Shown piece by piece: positions 54,935 to 63,326 of a stretch of 64,000 bases of DNA. The notes under the pieces are model-generated. The model was not told the origin of the DNA. It ran no database searches and saw only the letters and a list, made by a program, of their open reading frames with translations. The stretch is taken from contig CAZOHT010000006.1 of the NCBI GenBank assembly GCA_964579825.1, forward strand, positions 49,999 through 113,998, written 5' to 3'. Source of the DNA: SPCO01 sp964579825 (lineage in GTDB: Bacteria > Chloroflexota > Limnocylindria > Limnocylindrales > CSP1-4). How positions within the stretch are numbered: position 1 is the first letter of the stretch; the number at the start of each line of letters is the position of its first letter. The translations under genes were made by a program, and so were the position numbers.

Positions 54935-55771
54935 TCACGTCCCGACCGAGACCAGCCACACCGTCGCGAACAGGCCCATGCCGATGGCCTGGAGCTCCCA
55001 GGCCCGCTGACGCTGGGCCGGGGTCGCCCGGCGGCGTCCGACCGTCCTGCCCAGCGCAAGCCCCACCCCGACCACGCCGAGCGCCGCCATCGTTCCGGCG
55101 ATCGCCGGTCCCTGGACGCTGGTCCCGAGCATGGCGGCGAGCATGAAGGTGACGGGGAGCGCCACGAGGGCGAGGCTGGCGACCCAGGCCCGCGGCAGCC
55201 CAAGTCGGCTGGCCACGGACTCGGAGCCGGCCGCCAGGTCACGCTCCAGATCCGCCGCGGCGTTCGAGATCGCCAGCGATGCCCCGGCCAGCATCGCGCA
55301 TGGCACGAGGACCGCGAACGACCACGGCAGGGGCACGCCGGTCCCGACCCAGCCGTAGACCGGGACGAGCGGGATCCCCAGCGCGAACGGGAGCCACGAC
55401 CACGCCGTCCCGCGGGCGAACCGATCGTAGCCGAACCCGATGGCGAGGCCGAGTGCCGCCACGACCAGGGTCACGGGACCGGACGGCACGACGAGCAGCA
55501 GCCCGATGGCGGCCGACCCGACCCACACGACCCGTGCGGTCCGGACGGACACGGACCCACCCGCGATCGGCTTCGGCGGGGTCCGGCCGATGTCCCGATC
55601 GGCATCGAGCAGATCGTTGAGCGTGCCGATCGAGAACTGGAGGGCGACCATCGCCAGGCCGAGGCGGATCGACGTCACCCCACCCCCACCCGCGACCAGG
55701 GCGACGGACGTGGCGACCAGGCCGTTCAGGAGTGACGGGAAGGGATGGACCAGGCGGACGAGACCCGTCAG
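54935..55771 (-). CDS. UbiA-family prenyltransferase, probable CTG start
   Basis: 278 aa if read from CTG. A polytopic enzyme that prenylates an aromatic or related acceptor. The first Asp-rich motif is NDLLDADRDIGRTPPKPIAGG, the second region is SNAAADLERDLAAGSESVASRLG, and about eight hydrophobic helices are visible. The first ATG/GTG/TTG in frame (GTG 55678) would delete the conserved first helix, which is encoded upstream (LVRLVHPFPSLLNGLVATSVALVAGGG). Reading from CTG 55771, 13 bases past the preceding stop, restores it. The acceptor is not evident. It is the last gene of a minus-strand operon and convergent with parB. Confidence 0.8.
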   Translation of the reverse strand: MTGLVRLVHPFPSLLNGLVATSVALVAGGGGVTSIRLGLAMVALQFSIGTLNDLLDADRDIGRTPPKPIAGGSVSVRTARVVWVGSAAIGLLLVVPSGPVTLVVAALGLAIGFGYDRFARGTAWSWLPFALGIPLVPVYGWVGTGVPLPWSFAVLVPCAMLAGASLAISNAAADLERDLAAGSESVASRLGLPRAWVASLALVALPVTFMLAAMLGTSVQGPAIAGTMAALGVVGVGLALGRTVGRRRATPAQRQRAWELQAIGMGLFATVWLVSVGT

Positions 55772-55784
55772 ACGACGGCGTCCG

Positions 55785-56150
55785 TCAGACGTAGACGATC
55801 TCCTCGAAGTTCTCGACGAGGTAGGCCACGAGTCGCTCGCGACCGTCCGGGACCTGGGCGTGGATGCCGGGTACGAGGACGTGGAGCGTGATCGCCGGCA
55901 CCATCAAGGCACCGTCCCGATCGCGCCCGATCGCGGCGGGCGGGCCGCCTCCGGAAGCGAACACCCGTTCGAAACCAGCGTCATCGAGGGCCGCGGCGTG
56001 CTGGAAGTCGCGCACGACCTTGCGGACCCCTCGACGGATCGAGACGTCGCGCATGAGCTCCGCAGCCCAGGCGTCGATCTGCTCGTCGCTCTGCTCGTCG
56101 AGCCGGGTCCGGTATTCCTTCGGGTCGCTCGAGAGCCCGGTCGATCCCAC
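55785..56150 (-). CDS. Protein of unknown function (121 aa)
   Basis: 121 aa, acidic, soluble. YRTRLDEQSDEQIDAWAAELMRDVSIRRGVRKVVRDFQHAAALDDAGFERVFASGGG forms a helical N-terminal half. The C-terminal half (TLHVLVPGIHAQVPDGRERLVAYLVENFEEIVYV) looks alpha/beta. No known domain is recognised. It sits 13 bases after plsC and before ubiA in one operon, which hints at lipid or isoprenoid metabolism only by association. Confidence 0.72.
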   Translation of the reverse strand: MGSTGLSSDPKEYRTRLDEQSDEQIDAWAAELMRDVSIRRGVRKVVRDFQHAAALDDAGFERVFASGGGPPAAIGRDRDGALMVPAITLHVLVPGIHAQVPDGRERLVAYLVENFEEIVYV

Positions 56151-56163
56151 GGTGCCTCCTGCG

Positions 56164-56940
56164 TCAGGACTGGTCGTCGCGAGTATGCCAGACGGGCGGG
56201 CCGGCGATCTCCGCGGCGAGAGCGGCCTCTCGGGAACCCTCCGGCCAGTCGTTGAACGCCTCCGTGAGCCATCGGCCGAACCGTCCGGGCACGGGGACTT
56301 CCGCCCCGCCGGAGACCATGTCGTACAGGGCCGTCCACGTCCGCTCGGTCAAGGCGTCGACCGCGGCTCGATCCGGCCGGCCCTGGACCGGGATCGGCTC
56401 GCCGACCGTGACGGTCACCCGCCCGCCGAATCGCAGCCAGCTCGACCCATGGATCGCGATCGGGACGATCGGCACGCCGGCTCGGAGCGCGAAATAGGCC
56501 GGACCCTCGCTCAGCGGCAGCAGGTCGCGCTCGAGCGCGTGGATCCTCCCCTCCCCGGCGATCGCCACCACCCCACCCGCCGCCAGGACGGCCTCGACCC
56601 GCCGTGTCGCGGCGCGGAGATCCGTCTTGGCCGGCTTGTACGGGATGGCCGTCCCGGTCCAGGTCATCAGGCGGTTGCGCCCGCCCGTCGACATGTCGTC
56701 CTCCTTCGGCCCGAAGAAGAAGAGCCGCGGCCGGCCCGGGAGCGTGGCCAGGAGCATGAACGGGTCGGTCCAGCTCAGATGGTTGAAGCAGTAGATCGCC
56801 GGTCCCCCGGGCAGCCGCTCCCCGTCGATGAGGCTGACCCGCAGATACGCTCGCACCACGCCGGACATGACGACCTTGGTCAGCCAAAAGCGGATCGTCA
56901 GGCGGGCCGTGCGGACGCGGCCCGACGGCGCCTCGCTCAC
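56164..56940 (-). CDS. 1-acyl-sn-glycerol-3-phosphate acyltransferase (PlsC family)
   Basis: 258 aa membrane-associated acyltransferase of phospholipid synthesis. The catalytic HX4D is in FNHLSWTDPFMLLATLPGRP (His54, Asp59), the glycerol-phosphate site is IAGEGRIHALERDLLPLSEG, and PIVPIAIHGSS is the fourth block. GTG 56940 overlaps the HAD stop (GTGA). Confidence 0.92.
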   Translation of the reverse strand: MSEAPSGRVRTARLTIRFWLTKVVMSGVVRAYLRVSLIDGERLPGGPAIYCFNHLSWTDPFMLLATLPGRPRLFFFGPKEDDMSTGGRNRLMTWTGTAIPYKPAKTDLRAATRRVEAVLAAGGVVAIAGEGRIHALERDLLPLSEGPAYFALRAGVPIVPIAIHGSSWLRFGGRVTVTVGEPIPVQGRPDRAAVDALTERTWTALYDMVSGGAEVPVPGRFGRWLTEAFNDWPEGSREAALAAEIAGPPVWHTRDDQS

Positions 56941-57584
56941 GGCAGCCTGCCCGGATCCAGGTCCGCCAGGCGTTCGAGCACGACATCGGCCGACTCGTGC
57001 GTGCCTGGTGCGGGCGGCACGCTGCGATTCGGGACCAGCACGACGGTCATCCCGGCCGCCTTGCCGGCCATGACCCCGTTGTACGAGTCCTCGACGACCA
57101 GGCACGCCATCGGCGGGACACCGAGCCGGCGCGCCGCCTCCAGGTAGACATCCGGTGCCGGCTTGCCGTGGGCGACCTCGTCCGACGAGACGACGACGCC
57201 GAGGACGTCGGCGAGCCCGGTCGCGAGGAGCGCGGCATCGATGACCGCCCGATGGGCCGATGAGGCGACCGCCACCGGGTGGCGGGCCGCGATCCGTCGG
57301 GCGGCCCCGATGGCCCCGGGGATCTCCGGCGCGCCATCGCGTCGGTAGCGCTCCACCATCGCCTCGACGATGGTCGACTGGATCGTCGCTTCGTCGAGGG
57401 ACAGGTCCAGCCGGACCCGCATCGTGTGCGCCCACGCGACCGAGTTGGCGCCCATGACGGCCGCCTGGTCCTCGCCGGTCCACGTCCGATCGTGGGCCGC
57501 GGCGAACGCGATCCTGGCTTCATCCCACCAGATCTCGGAATCGACCAGGACACCGTCCAGGTCGAAGATGACCGCCTCGCTCAG
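56937..57584 (-). CDS. HAD-superfamily phosphatase/phosphomutase-like hydrolase with CTG start
   Basis: 215 aa if read from CTG 57584. The nucleophile motif VIFDLDGVLVDSEIWWDEA, the cap region, motif II VAVASSAHRAVI, and motifs III-IV with KPAPDVYLEAARRLGVPPMACLVVEDSYNGVMAGKAAGM are all present; this matches beta-phosphoglucomutase-like HADs of about 215 aa. The first ordinary start (ATG 57455) would remove the catalytic Asp motif, so translation must begin upstream. No ATG, GTG or TTG is there, but CTG 57584 overlaps the previous stop as CTGA and gives LSEAVIFDLDG. The substrate is unknown. Confidence 0.88.
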   Translation of the reverse strand: MSEAVIFDLDGVLVDSEIWWDEARIAFAAAHDRTWTGEDQAAVMGANSVAWAHTMRVRLDLSLDEATIQSTIVEAMVERYRRDGAPEIPGAIGAARRIAARHPVAVASSAHRAVIDAALLATGLADVLGVVVSSDEVAHGKPAPDVYLEAARRLGVPPMACLVVEDSYNGVMAGKAAGMTVVLVPNRSVPPAPGTHESADVVLERLADLDPGRLP

Positions 57585-58305
57585 GATGACGGTCCCTTCG
57601 GGGCCTCGAGCAACGGGACGGGTCGGCGCCGGGGGGCGGCGCCCGACGGACCGAGCGGCACCGCCTTCGGGCCGCCCTTGGCTGCGCCCTTCCCCGCGGC
57701 TCCGGACGACCGGGCCGGTGCCGCCACAGGTGCTCCCCGTGGTCGTCCGTCGATGGCCGCCAGGGCGTCGAGGACGAACGCCGCCACCAGGTCGGCCGTC
57801 TCGTCGGTCCCGCGCAGGATCACGCCCTCGAGCGGGATACTCAGGATCCGGTGCCCGCCCTGCATCTCGACGGCAAGGTCGCCCAGTTGCACCCGGTTCC
57901 AGCGGATGAGCTTGCCGCCGGCGCGCGGGCCCTCGCNNNNNNNNNNNNNNNNNNNNNNNNNNNNNNNNNNNNNNNNNNNNNNNNNNNNNNNNNNNNNNNN
58001 NNNNNNNNNNNNNNNNNNNNNNNNNNNNNNNNNNNNCCCAGTTGCACCCGGTTCCAGCGGATGAGCTTGCCGCCGGCGCGCGGGCCCTCGCCCGGGACGT
58101 TGACCCGGACGTTGACCTGCGCCAGGCCCGCGTCGGTCGCCGCGAAGACCGTATAGCGCATCGACGGGTCGTCGCCCCAGGCGACCCAGCAGTCCGGATC
58201 CGGGTCCGAGCCGAGCATCGCCAGCATCGGCTCGATCACGGCCACGACCTTGGGTGCGGCGGACTCCTTTGCCGGTGCCACCGCCAACCACTCGCTCAAG
58301 CGCAT
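57581..58305 (-). CDS. Protein of unknown function interrupted by a scaffold gap
   Basis: The start (ATG 58305, GGGAGGGG just upstream) is MRLSEWLAVAPAKESAAPKV; the end is Ala/Gly/Lys/Pro-rich (GAAGKGAAKGGPKAVPLG). The gap splits it, but both flanks encode the same EGPRAGGKLIRWNRVQL from an identical 55-bp repeat. Removing the gap and one repeat copy gives one continuous protein of about 189 aa. It has an alpha/beta core (DCWVAWGDDPSMRYTVFAATDAGLAQVNVRVNVPG, VEMQGGHRILSIPLEGVILRGTDETADLVAAFVLDAL). I do not recognise the family. It heads the HAD-plsC-ubiA operon. Confidence 0.75.
57882..57936. repeat. 55-bp direct repeat, left copy at a gap edge
   Basis: Identical to 58037-58091 and ends exactly at the first N. 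Such edge-to-edge identity is expected when two contigs share a terminal k-mer. Confidence 0.9.
57937..58036. other. Scaffold gap of 100 N, probably artefactual
   Basis: Both edges carry the same 55 bases, so the contigs most likely overlap rather than being separated. Collapsing 155 bases restores one reading frame. Confidence 0.85.
58037..58091. repeat. 55-bp direct repeat, right copy at a gap edge
   Basis: Identical to 57882-57936 and begins at the base after the last N. Confidence 0.9.
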
Positions 58306-58447
58306 CGTTGCCCCTCCCAGTCCGGCCCCGAACGAGGTCGAGGCTAGCACACGGCCGTCGTGGCGCGGTACCGTTCGCTCGATGCATCCGCGCGACGCCG
58401 CCCTCGAACGTCCCGTGTCGACGACGTCGAAGCGGTAAGGCCGTCCG

Positions 58448-59518
58448 GTGGACCTCGTCGTCATCCCCCAGATCGCCGTCCTGACGGGCGGCACGGCGAT
58501 CGCCGGGCTCGTGCTCCTTCGGCGTGGCCTGGTCGGCTATCGCACCGCGGATCGGATCGCCGACACCGGCACGTCCACCATCAGCTCCATCGCCGCCGGT
58601 GAGGTCCGGATCAGCGGCGTGGTCGAGCCCGCCGAGGTCGTGCTCGTGTCGGCGTTGCAGAGCGTGCGCTGCGTGTACTACCGCTCGTCGATCGACGAGG
58701 AGCGCGACGACGGCGTGGGGGCCGACTTCCTCGAGGAACGGTCGGTCGGCTTCCGGGTGCGCGATGGCTCCGGGTCCATCCGGGTCTTCCCGCGCGGTGC
58801 GCGGTTCGACGCGCCCCTTCGTTTCGACGGGCGGACCGGGATGGGTGGCGACGAGCCACCCGGGCTGGACCTCCGGATGGGCAGCGCGATCGACGTCGCC
58901 GAGCCGGACCGCGAGGCGCTCGTCGCCGAGCTCCTGCGGACCCCGTCGCTGCACGACCTGGGCGGTGGCGGCCGCCATCCGCTCCTGCGCGATCGCCGAG
59001 GTCGGCGCCACTACCGGGAGCTGCGCCTGGAGCCGGGCGATGCGATCACCGTCGTCGGCGTCGCGCTGCCCTTCGGCGACCTGGCCGACCCAGCCGGGGC
59101 AGACCTGGGCGCCGGGCCGGATGTGCCGCTATCGGATCCGGAGATCGCGGCGGATCTCGCTGAGGCCCGGGCGGCCGGCACGCTGGTCGATCCGGACGAA
59201 GCGTGGGGCAATGCCGCGATCCCCGGCTTCGGCATCGGCCGACCCGTGAGTCAGCCCGACCTCGATCCGGCCGCGAACCCGCTGCCGATCGCCGATGCGG
59301 CCGAGGCGGAGCGCTTCGAGCGGACGTTCGAGATCGATCCGGAGACGCTCGTCCTGTCGGCGGCGGCCGACGTCGCCTTGCTCATCGCCCACGGCACGCC
59401 GGGCGCGGCGATGGACCGCCATCGCGAGACCTTCCTGATCGGCTTGCTCGGGGCCAGCCTCGCCATCGTCAGCGCCATGCTCTTCGCCATCATGCTCGCA
59501 GGAGGATTCGGCTCGTGA
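58448..59518 (+). CDS. GIDE-domain membrane protein
   Basis: 356 aa. An N-terminal membrane helix (IPQIAVLTGGTAIAGLVLLRRGL) and a C-terminal one (FLIGLLGASLAIVSAMLFAIMLAGG) enclose a domain like the GIDE/MULAN family: GEVRISGVVEPAEVVLVSALQSVRCVYYRSSIDEE, then SVGFRVRDGSGSIRVFPRGARFDAP, and YRELRLEPGDAITVVGVA. Bacterial members lack the RING finger and commonly sit beside lemA, as here. The role is unknown, presumably in the envelope. The GTG start is used; the stop overlaps the lemA GTG (GTGA). Confidence 0.82.
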   Translation: MDLVVIPQIAVLTGGTAIAGLVLLRRGLVGYRTADRIADTGTSTISSIAAGEVRISGVVEPAEVVLVSALQSVRCVYYRSSIDEERDDGVGADFLEERSVGFRVRDGSGSIRVFPRGARFDAPLRFDGRTGMGGDEPPGLDLRMGSAIDVAEPDREALVAELLRTPSLHDLGGGGRHPLLRDRRGRRHYRELRLEPGDAITVVGVALPFGDLADPAGADLGAGPDVPLSDPEIAADLAEARAAGTLVDPDEAWGNAAIPGFGIGRPVSQPDLDPAANPLPIADAAEAERFERTFEIDPETLVLSAAADVALLIAHGTPGAAMDRHRETFLIGLLGASLAIVSAMLFAIMLAGGFGS

Positions 59519-60090
59519 CGCCACCGGATATCGCGGCCATCGGCGCCGTCGCGCTGGTCATCGGCCTGATCGCCTTCATCGGCCTGTCCAACTACAACGC
59601 GGTCATCGCCCTCCAGCAACGCGCCGACAAGGCCTGGTCGAACATCGATGTCGCCCTCAAGCAGCGCCACGACATGCTCCCGAACCTGGTCGCCGCCGTC
59701 CGGGGTCTGATGGCCTACGAGCAGGCCGTGCTGACCGCCGTGACCGAGGCGCGCGCCGCCTACTCCCCCACCGAGCCGATCCCCCAGCAGGCGGCCGTGT
59801 CCGACCAGACGACGGCCGCGGTGCGCTCGCTGTTCGCGGTCGTGGAGCGCTATCCCGAGATCAAGTCCGGCGCCAACGTGCTGGAGCTGCAGGACGAGAT
59901 CGAACGGATCGAGGGCGTCATCGCCGACCGTCGCGAGCTCTACAACGACCAGGTCTACCGCTACAACACGAAGATCGCCACCGTGCCGGCGATCGTCCTC
60001 GCCTGGCTGTTCCGTTGGGTGCCTCGCGACTTCTTCCAGGCGGATCCGACCGACCGGGTCAGGCCGGATGCCGAGCTGACGCCGGGATGA
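59515..60090 (+). CDS. LemA family protein
   Basis: 191 aa. One N-terminal membrane helix (AIGAVALVIGLIAFIGLSNYN) followed by the LemA helical domain: YNAVIALQQRADKAWSNIDVALKQRHDMLPNLVAAVRGLMAYEQAVLTAVTEARAAY, RSLFAVVERYPEIKSGANVLELQDEIERIEGVIADRRELYND, and the conserved IVLAWLF near the end. The function is unknown. It overlaps both neighbours by GTGA/ATGA. Confidence 0.93.
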   Translation: MTPPDIAAIGAVALVIGLIAFIGLSNYNAVIALQQRADKAWSNIDVALKQRHDMLPNLVAAVRGLMAYEQAVLTAVTEARAAYSPTEPIPQQAAVSDQTTAAVRSLFAVVERYPEIKSGANVLELQDEIERIEGVIADRRELYNDQVYRYNTKIATVPAIVLAWLFRWVPRDFFQADPTDRVRPDAELTPG

Positions 60091-60752
60091 TCGACGAGCC
60101 GGGGGACGCCGACGATCGAGGCTGGGAGCTTGAGGCGGAGGCCGTCGTCTCGGCACGCCCCCGCCTTTGGCTCGTTCGCCACGGGCAGACCGAATGGGCC
60201 CGGCTGGGTCGCCACACGGGTCGAACGGACATCGCCCTCACCGACGACGGCCGCGCCCAGGCTCGCGCGGTCGGTCGCCTGGTGTCCGAGCGTCGGGGCG
60301 ACGGGACGGACACGCCGTTCGCCCTCGTCCTGGCCAGCCCGCTCGGCCGGGCAGCCGCGACCGCCGCCCTGGCCGGCTTCGACGACGCCCTGGTCGAGCC
60401 GGACCTGGCCGAGTGGGACTACGGCGCGCTCGAGGGCCTCACGACCCCAGCCATCCGCCGCCTCCACCCGGACTGGACGATCTGGACCGGACCGTGGCCC
60501 GACGGGGAGACGGTCACGGCGGTGGGCAGGCGAGCCGATCGTGTCCTCTCCCGGGCGCACGCCGCGGGCGGCGATGTCCTCGTGTTCTCGCACGGCCACC
60601 TCCTGCGCATCCTGGCCGCCCGCTGGCTGGGCCTGGACCCGTCATTCGGTCGCCTGTTCGGGCTATCGACCGGCACGCTGTCCATCCTGGGTTGGGATCG
60701 CGAGAACCCGGTCGTCGAGCTCTGGAACGAGGTCCCCGACCCTGGCGCCTGA
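60087..60752 (+). CDS. Histidine phosphatase (phosphoglycerate mutase-like)
   Basis: 221 aa. The phospho-His motif is LWLVRHGQTEWARLGRHTGRTDIALTDDGRAQA; the acid Glu is in EPDLAEWDYGALEGLTTPAI; the second His is in VLVFSHGHLLRILAARWLGL. A phosphatase rather than a glycolytic mutase is likely given the size and context, but the substrate is unknown. ATG 60087 overlaps the lemA stop. Confidence 0.9.
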   Translation: MIDEPGDADDRGWELEAEAVVSARPRLWLVRHGQTEWARLGRHTGRTDIALTDDGRAQARAVGRLVSERRGDGTDTPFALVLASPLGRAAATAALAGFDDALVEPDLAEWDYGALEGLTTPAIRRLHPDWTIWTGPWPDGETVTAVGRRADRVLSRAHAAGGDVLVFSHGHLLRILAARWLGLDPSFGRLFGLSTGTLSILGWDRENPVVELWNEVPDPGA

Positions 60753-60797
60753 CCGGGACTGCGCCGGCCTGACGGCCGATCCGGCTGATCAGGCGCC
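60744..60797. terminator. Possible bidirectional terminator between convergent genes
   Basis: GGCGCCTGA (60744-60752) and TCAGGCGCC (60789-60797) can pair over 9 bases around a GC-rich centre. The arms contain the stop codons of both convergent genes. Confidence 0.35.
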
Positions 60798-63326
60798 CGC
60801 GGCGGCGGCCTTCGGGGCGACGCGTGGGCGACGGGGCCTCGCGGTGACCCTCGTCTCGGCGGCGCGCGTCGGCGCCGTGGCGGGAGGCGTCGCGGCGACC
60901 CCACTCGGGCCGTACGTCGAGAGCAGTTCCTCGGGCGTCAGCGGCCGGGCGAAGACGTAGCCCTGCCCGAAGGCACACCCGAGGTCGCGCATGCGGGTCG
61001 CCTGTTCCTCGGTCTCGATCCCCTCGGCGACCGTCTCGATCCCCAGCGAACGACTCATCGCGACGATGGCGCCGGCCAGCGCGGACGACTTCGAGGTCTC
61101 CTCGGTGTCCTGCACGAACTCGCTGGCGATCTTGAGCGTGTCGATCGGGAACTGGCGCAGGTGGCTCAGGGAGAAGTAGCCGGTCCCGAAGTCGTCGATG
61201 ACGGTCCGGACCCCCAGGGCGCGAACGCCGTGGAGCGTCGCGATGGTGGTCGGGGTCGCCTTGAGGAGCGCCGTCTCGGTGATCTCGAGCATCAGCCGGG
61301 TGGGATCCAGGCCGGACTCGCCCAGGACCGCCTTGACCGAGTCGAGGAAGCCGAGCTGCTGGATCTCGCGCGCCGAGACGTTGACGCTCACGGTCATGTC
61401 GGCGGGCGCCGTCCCCGCCTCGATCCAGCCGGCCGCCTCGCGACACGCCTGCCGCAGGACCCAGTGACCGATGGGCAGGATGGCGCCGGACTCCTCGGCG
61501 AGTTCGATGAACCGGTCCGGCATGACCAGGCCGTGCACCGGGTGTGTCCAGCGCAGGAGGCCCTCGACCCCTGACAGCTTGCCGGTGCGGAGGTCGATGA
61601 TCGGCTGGTAGAGGAGCTTGAGCTGGTCGAGGTCGACGGCTCGCTGGAGGTCCACGCTGAGCTCGTTGCGCTCGCGCATGGCCTCGTGCATCCCGGGATC
61701 GAAGATGGCGAACCCGGACTTGCCGTTCGCCTTGGCCATGTACATGGCGACATCGGCGTTGCGGACCAGGTCCGCGGCGCCGGCGACAGCATCGCGGGCG
61801 CTGGCGATGCCGACCGAGGCCGTGACCACCACGTGCTTGTCACCGATGATGTACGGCGCGCGCAGCTCGTGGACGAGGCGGGCGGCCATCTTGCGCGACC
61901 GGCTCAGCATCGGCTCGTCGTCGGTGAGGATCGCGAACTCGTCGCCGCCGAGGCGGGCGACGAGATCGCCGGCGCGGACGAGGCGCGAGATCCGCTCCGT
62001 CACCGCCAGCAGGAGAGCGTCACCGGCAGCGTGCCCGAGCGTGTCGTTGACGACCTTGAAGTCGTCCAGGTCCAGGAACAGGACGGCGGCGACGCGATCG
62101 CCGCGCGGCTCGCCGACGTGGAGGGTGCGGTCGAGCGAGAGTTGGAACATCCGTCGGTTCGCGACGCCCGTCAGGGAATCGCGCTCCGCGAGGTCCTGGA
62201 CGTGCTGGAGCAGCGTGGCGTTGCGCAGGTTCAGGGCGGCGATCGATGCGAACTGGCCGACCATCGCGGCCACGCGACGCTCGACACCGCTGCGGCGGGT
62301 CCGGTGCTCGACGACGATCGCGCCGAGGGTGCGGCCCTCGGCGATCATCGGCGCGACGAGCAGGTTCCGGGCGTCCGGCATGAGACCGGCCAGGAAGGGG
62401 TCGCGAGCCGCGTCGAGGGCCTTGACGGGCAGCGTGTCGCGGCGCTCCCACGACCGCCGGATGATCCAGTCGGCGTCCGCGGCGGTCGTCGGCGCGGCCT
62501 CGATGCCGTGGGTCGCCAGGACGACGACACGGCCGTCGGACTCGCCGAGCAGGACGCCACGGGTGAACCCGAACCGGCCGACGAGCGCCTGCAGCACGAT
62601 GTCCGACTGCTGGACGGCGTCGGCGACGGCGTCGAGCCGAGCCCCGACATCCACCAGGGCCTGGAGGTCCGCGCGGCGGAGGCGGAGTTCCCGTTCGTTG
62701 AGCGCAGAGAAGATCGAGGTCGCGATCGCGAACAGCCAGAAGGACGTCACGTTGAGCACGGGCATGCGATCGAATTCGACGCCGACGCCCGGCGCGACGT
62801 CGACCGGGGCGAGCAGGGCGGCCGCCTCGGCGTACACGACGACGAAGAGCAACAGGGAATGCCAGAGGGCGATCTTCAGGCCGGTGCGATACGACGCCAG
62901 GAGCGACACGGCCACCAGGTGCAGGAAGACGATGAACCGGATCGGGCTCTGGGTCGCCCCGGTCGCGTACATCGTCGCGGCGAGGTACAGCCCGTCGATG
63001 AGCAGCAGGCCGGTCAGGATCCAGTAGTCGAAGCGGGTCGTCACGCGTCGGGCCGCCTCGCCGGCGACCGCGACCAGCAGATAGGCACCGGTCAGGACGA
63101 GGACGGAATCGAGCGGGATGACCAGCGCCTCAGGCCGGAGGACCGCCCAGGCCACGACGATCAGGCCGATGGCGACCCGGAGCACGAGCAGGTAGCTCAT
63201 CCGATCGCTGAGGGACGTGAAGTCGGCACGCGATGCGGCGGTCGGGGCGGCCGACTGGGCAGCCGTCGCCGTGAGCGGGATGTGGGCGAGCGTCGCGTCG
63301 CGCGGCGGGCTGGCTGGTGTGATCAC
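60789..63326 (-). CDS. Membrane GGDEF-EAL cyclic-di-GMP protein with GAF-like domain
   Basis: 845 aa. About six N-terminal membrane helices (residues 45-220) precede a GAF-like sensor region (about 240-385). A GGDEF domain follows with intact RLGGDEFAIL and an RAGD inhibitory site just upstream, and then an EAL domain. In the EAL domain the signature is EGL (VEGLLRWTHP), while the metal and catalytic residues remain: Asn in SVNVSARE, Glu in LEITETAL, the Asp pair in IDDFGTGYFSL, Lys in LKIASEF, Glu in VAEGIETE and Gln in GQGYVFARP. Both synthesis and breakdown are possible. A Pro/Ala/Arg tail ends it. The GTG start overlaps the stop of the upstream gene. Confidence 0.93.
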   Translation of the reverse strand: MITPASPPRDATLAHIPLTATAAQSAAPTAASRADFTSLSDRMSYLLVLRVAIGLIVVAWAVLRPEALVIPLDSVLVLTGAYLLVAVAGEAARRVTTRFDYWILTGLLLIDGLYLAATMYATGATQSPIRFIVFLHLVAVSLLASYRTGLKIALWHSLLLFVVVYAEAAALLAPVDVAPGVGVEFDRMPVLNVTSFWLFAIATSIFSALNERELRLRRADLQALVDVGARLDAVADAVQQSDIVLQALVGRFGFTRGVLLGESDGRVVVLATHGIEAAPTTAADADWIIRRSWERRDTLPVKALDAARDPFLAGLMPDARNLLVAPMIAEGRTLGAIVVEHRTRRSGVERRVAAMVGQFASIAALNLRNATLLQHVQDLAERDSLTGVANRRMFQLSLDRTLHVGEPRGDRVAAVLFLDLDDFKVVNDTLGHAAGDALLLAVTERISRLVRAGDLVARLGGDEFAILTDDEPMLSRSRKMAARLVHELRAPYIIGDKHVVVTASVGIASARDAVAGAADLVRNADVAMYMAKANGKSGFAIFDPGMHEAMRERNELSVDLQRAVDLDQLKLLYQPIIDLRTGKLSGVEGLLRWTHPVHGLVMPDRFIELAEESGAILPIGHWVLRQACREAAGWIEAGTAPADMTVSVNVSAREIQQLGFLDSVKAVLGESGLDPTRLMLEITETALLKATPTTIATLHGVRALGVRTVIDDFGTGYFSLSHLRQFPIDTLKIASEFVQDTEETSKSSALAGAIVAMSRSLGIETVAEGIETEEQATRMRDLGCAFGQGYVFARPLTPEELLSTYGPSGVAATPPATAPTRAAETRVTARPRRPRVAPKAAAAGA

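Noticed and set aside
56937..57455. HAD gene starting at ATG 57455
   Set aside because: This would delete the catalytic DLDGV motif that is encoded in the same frame just upstream.
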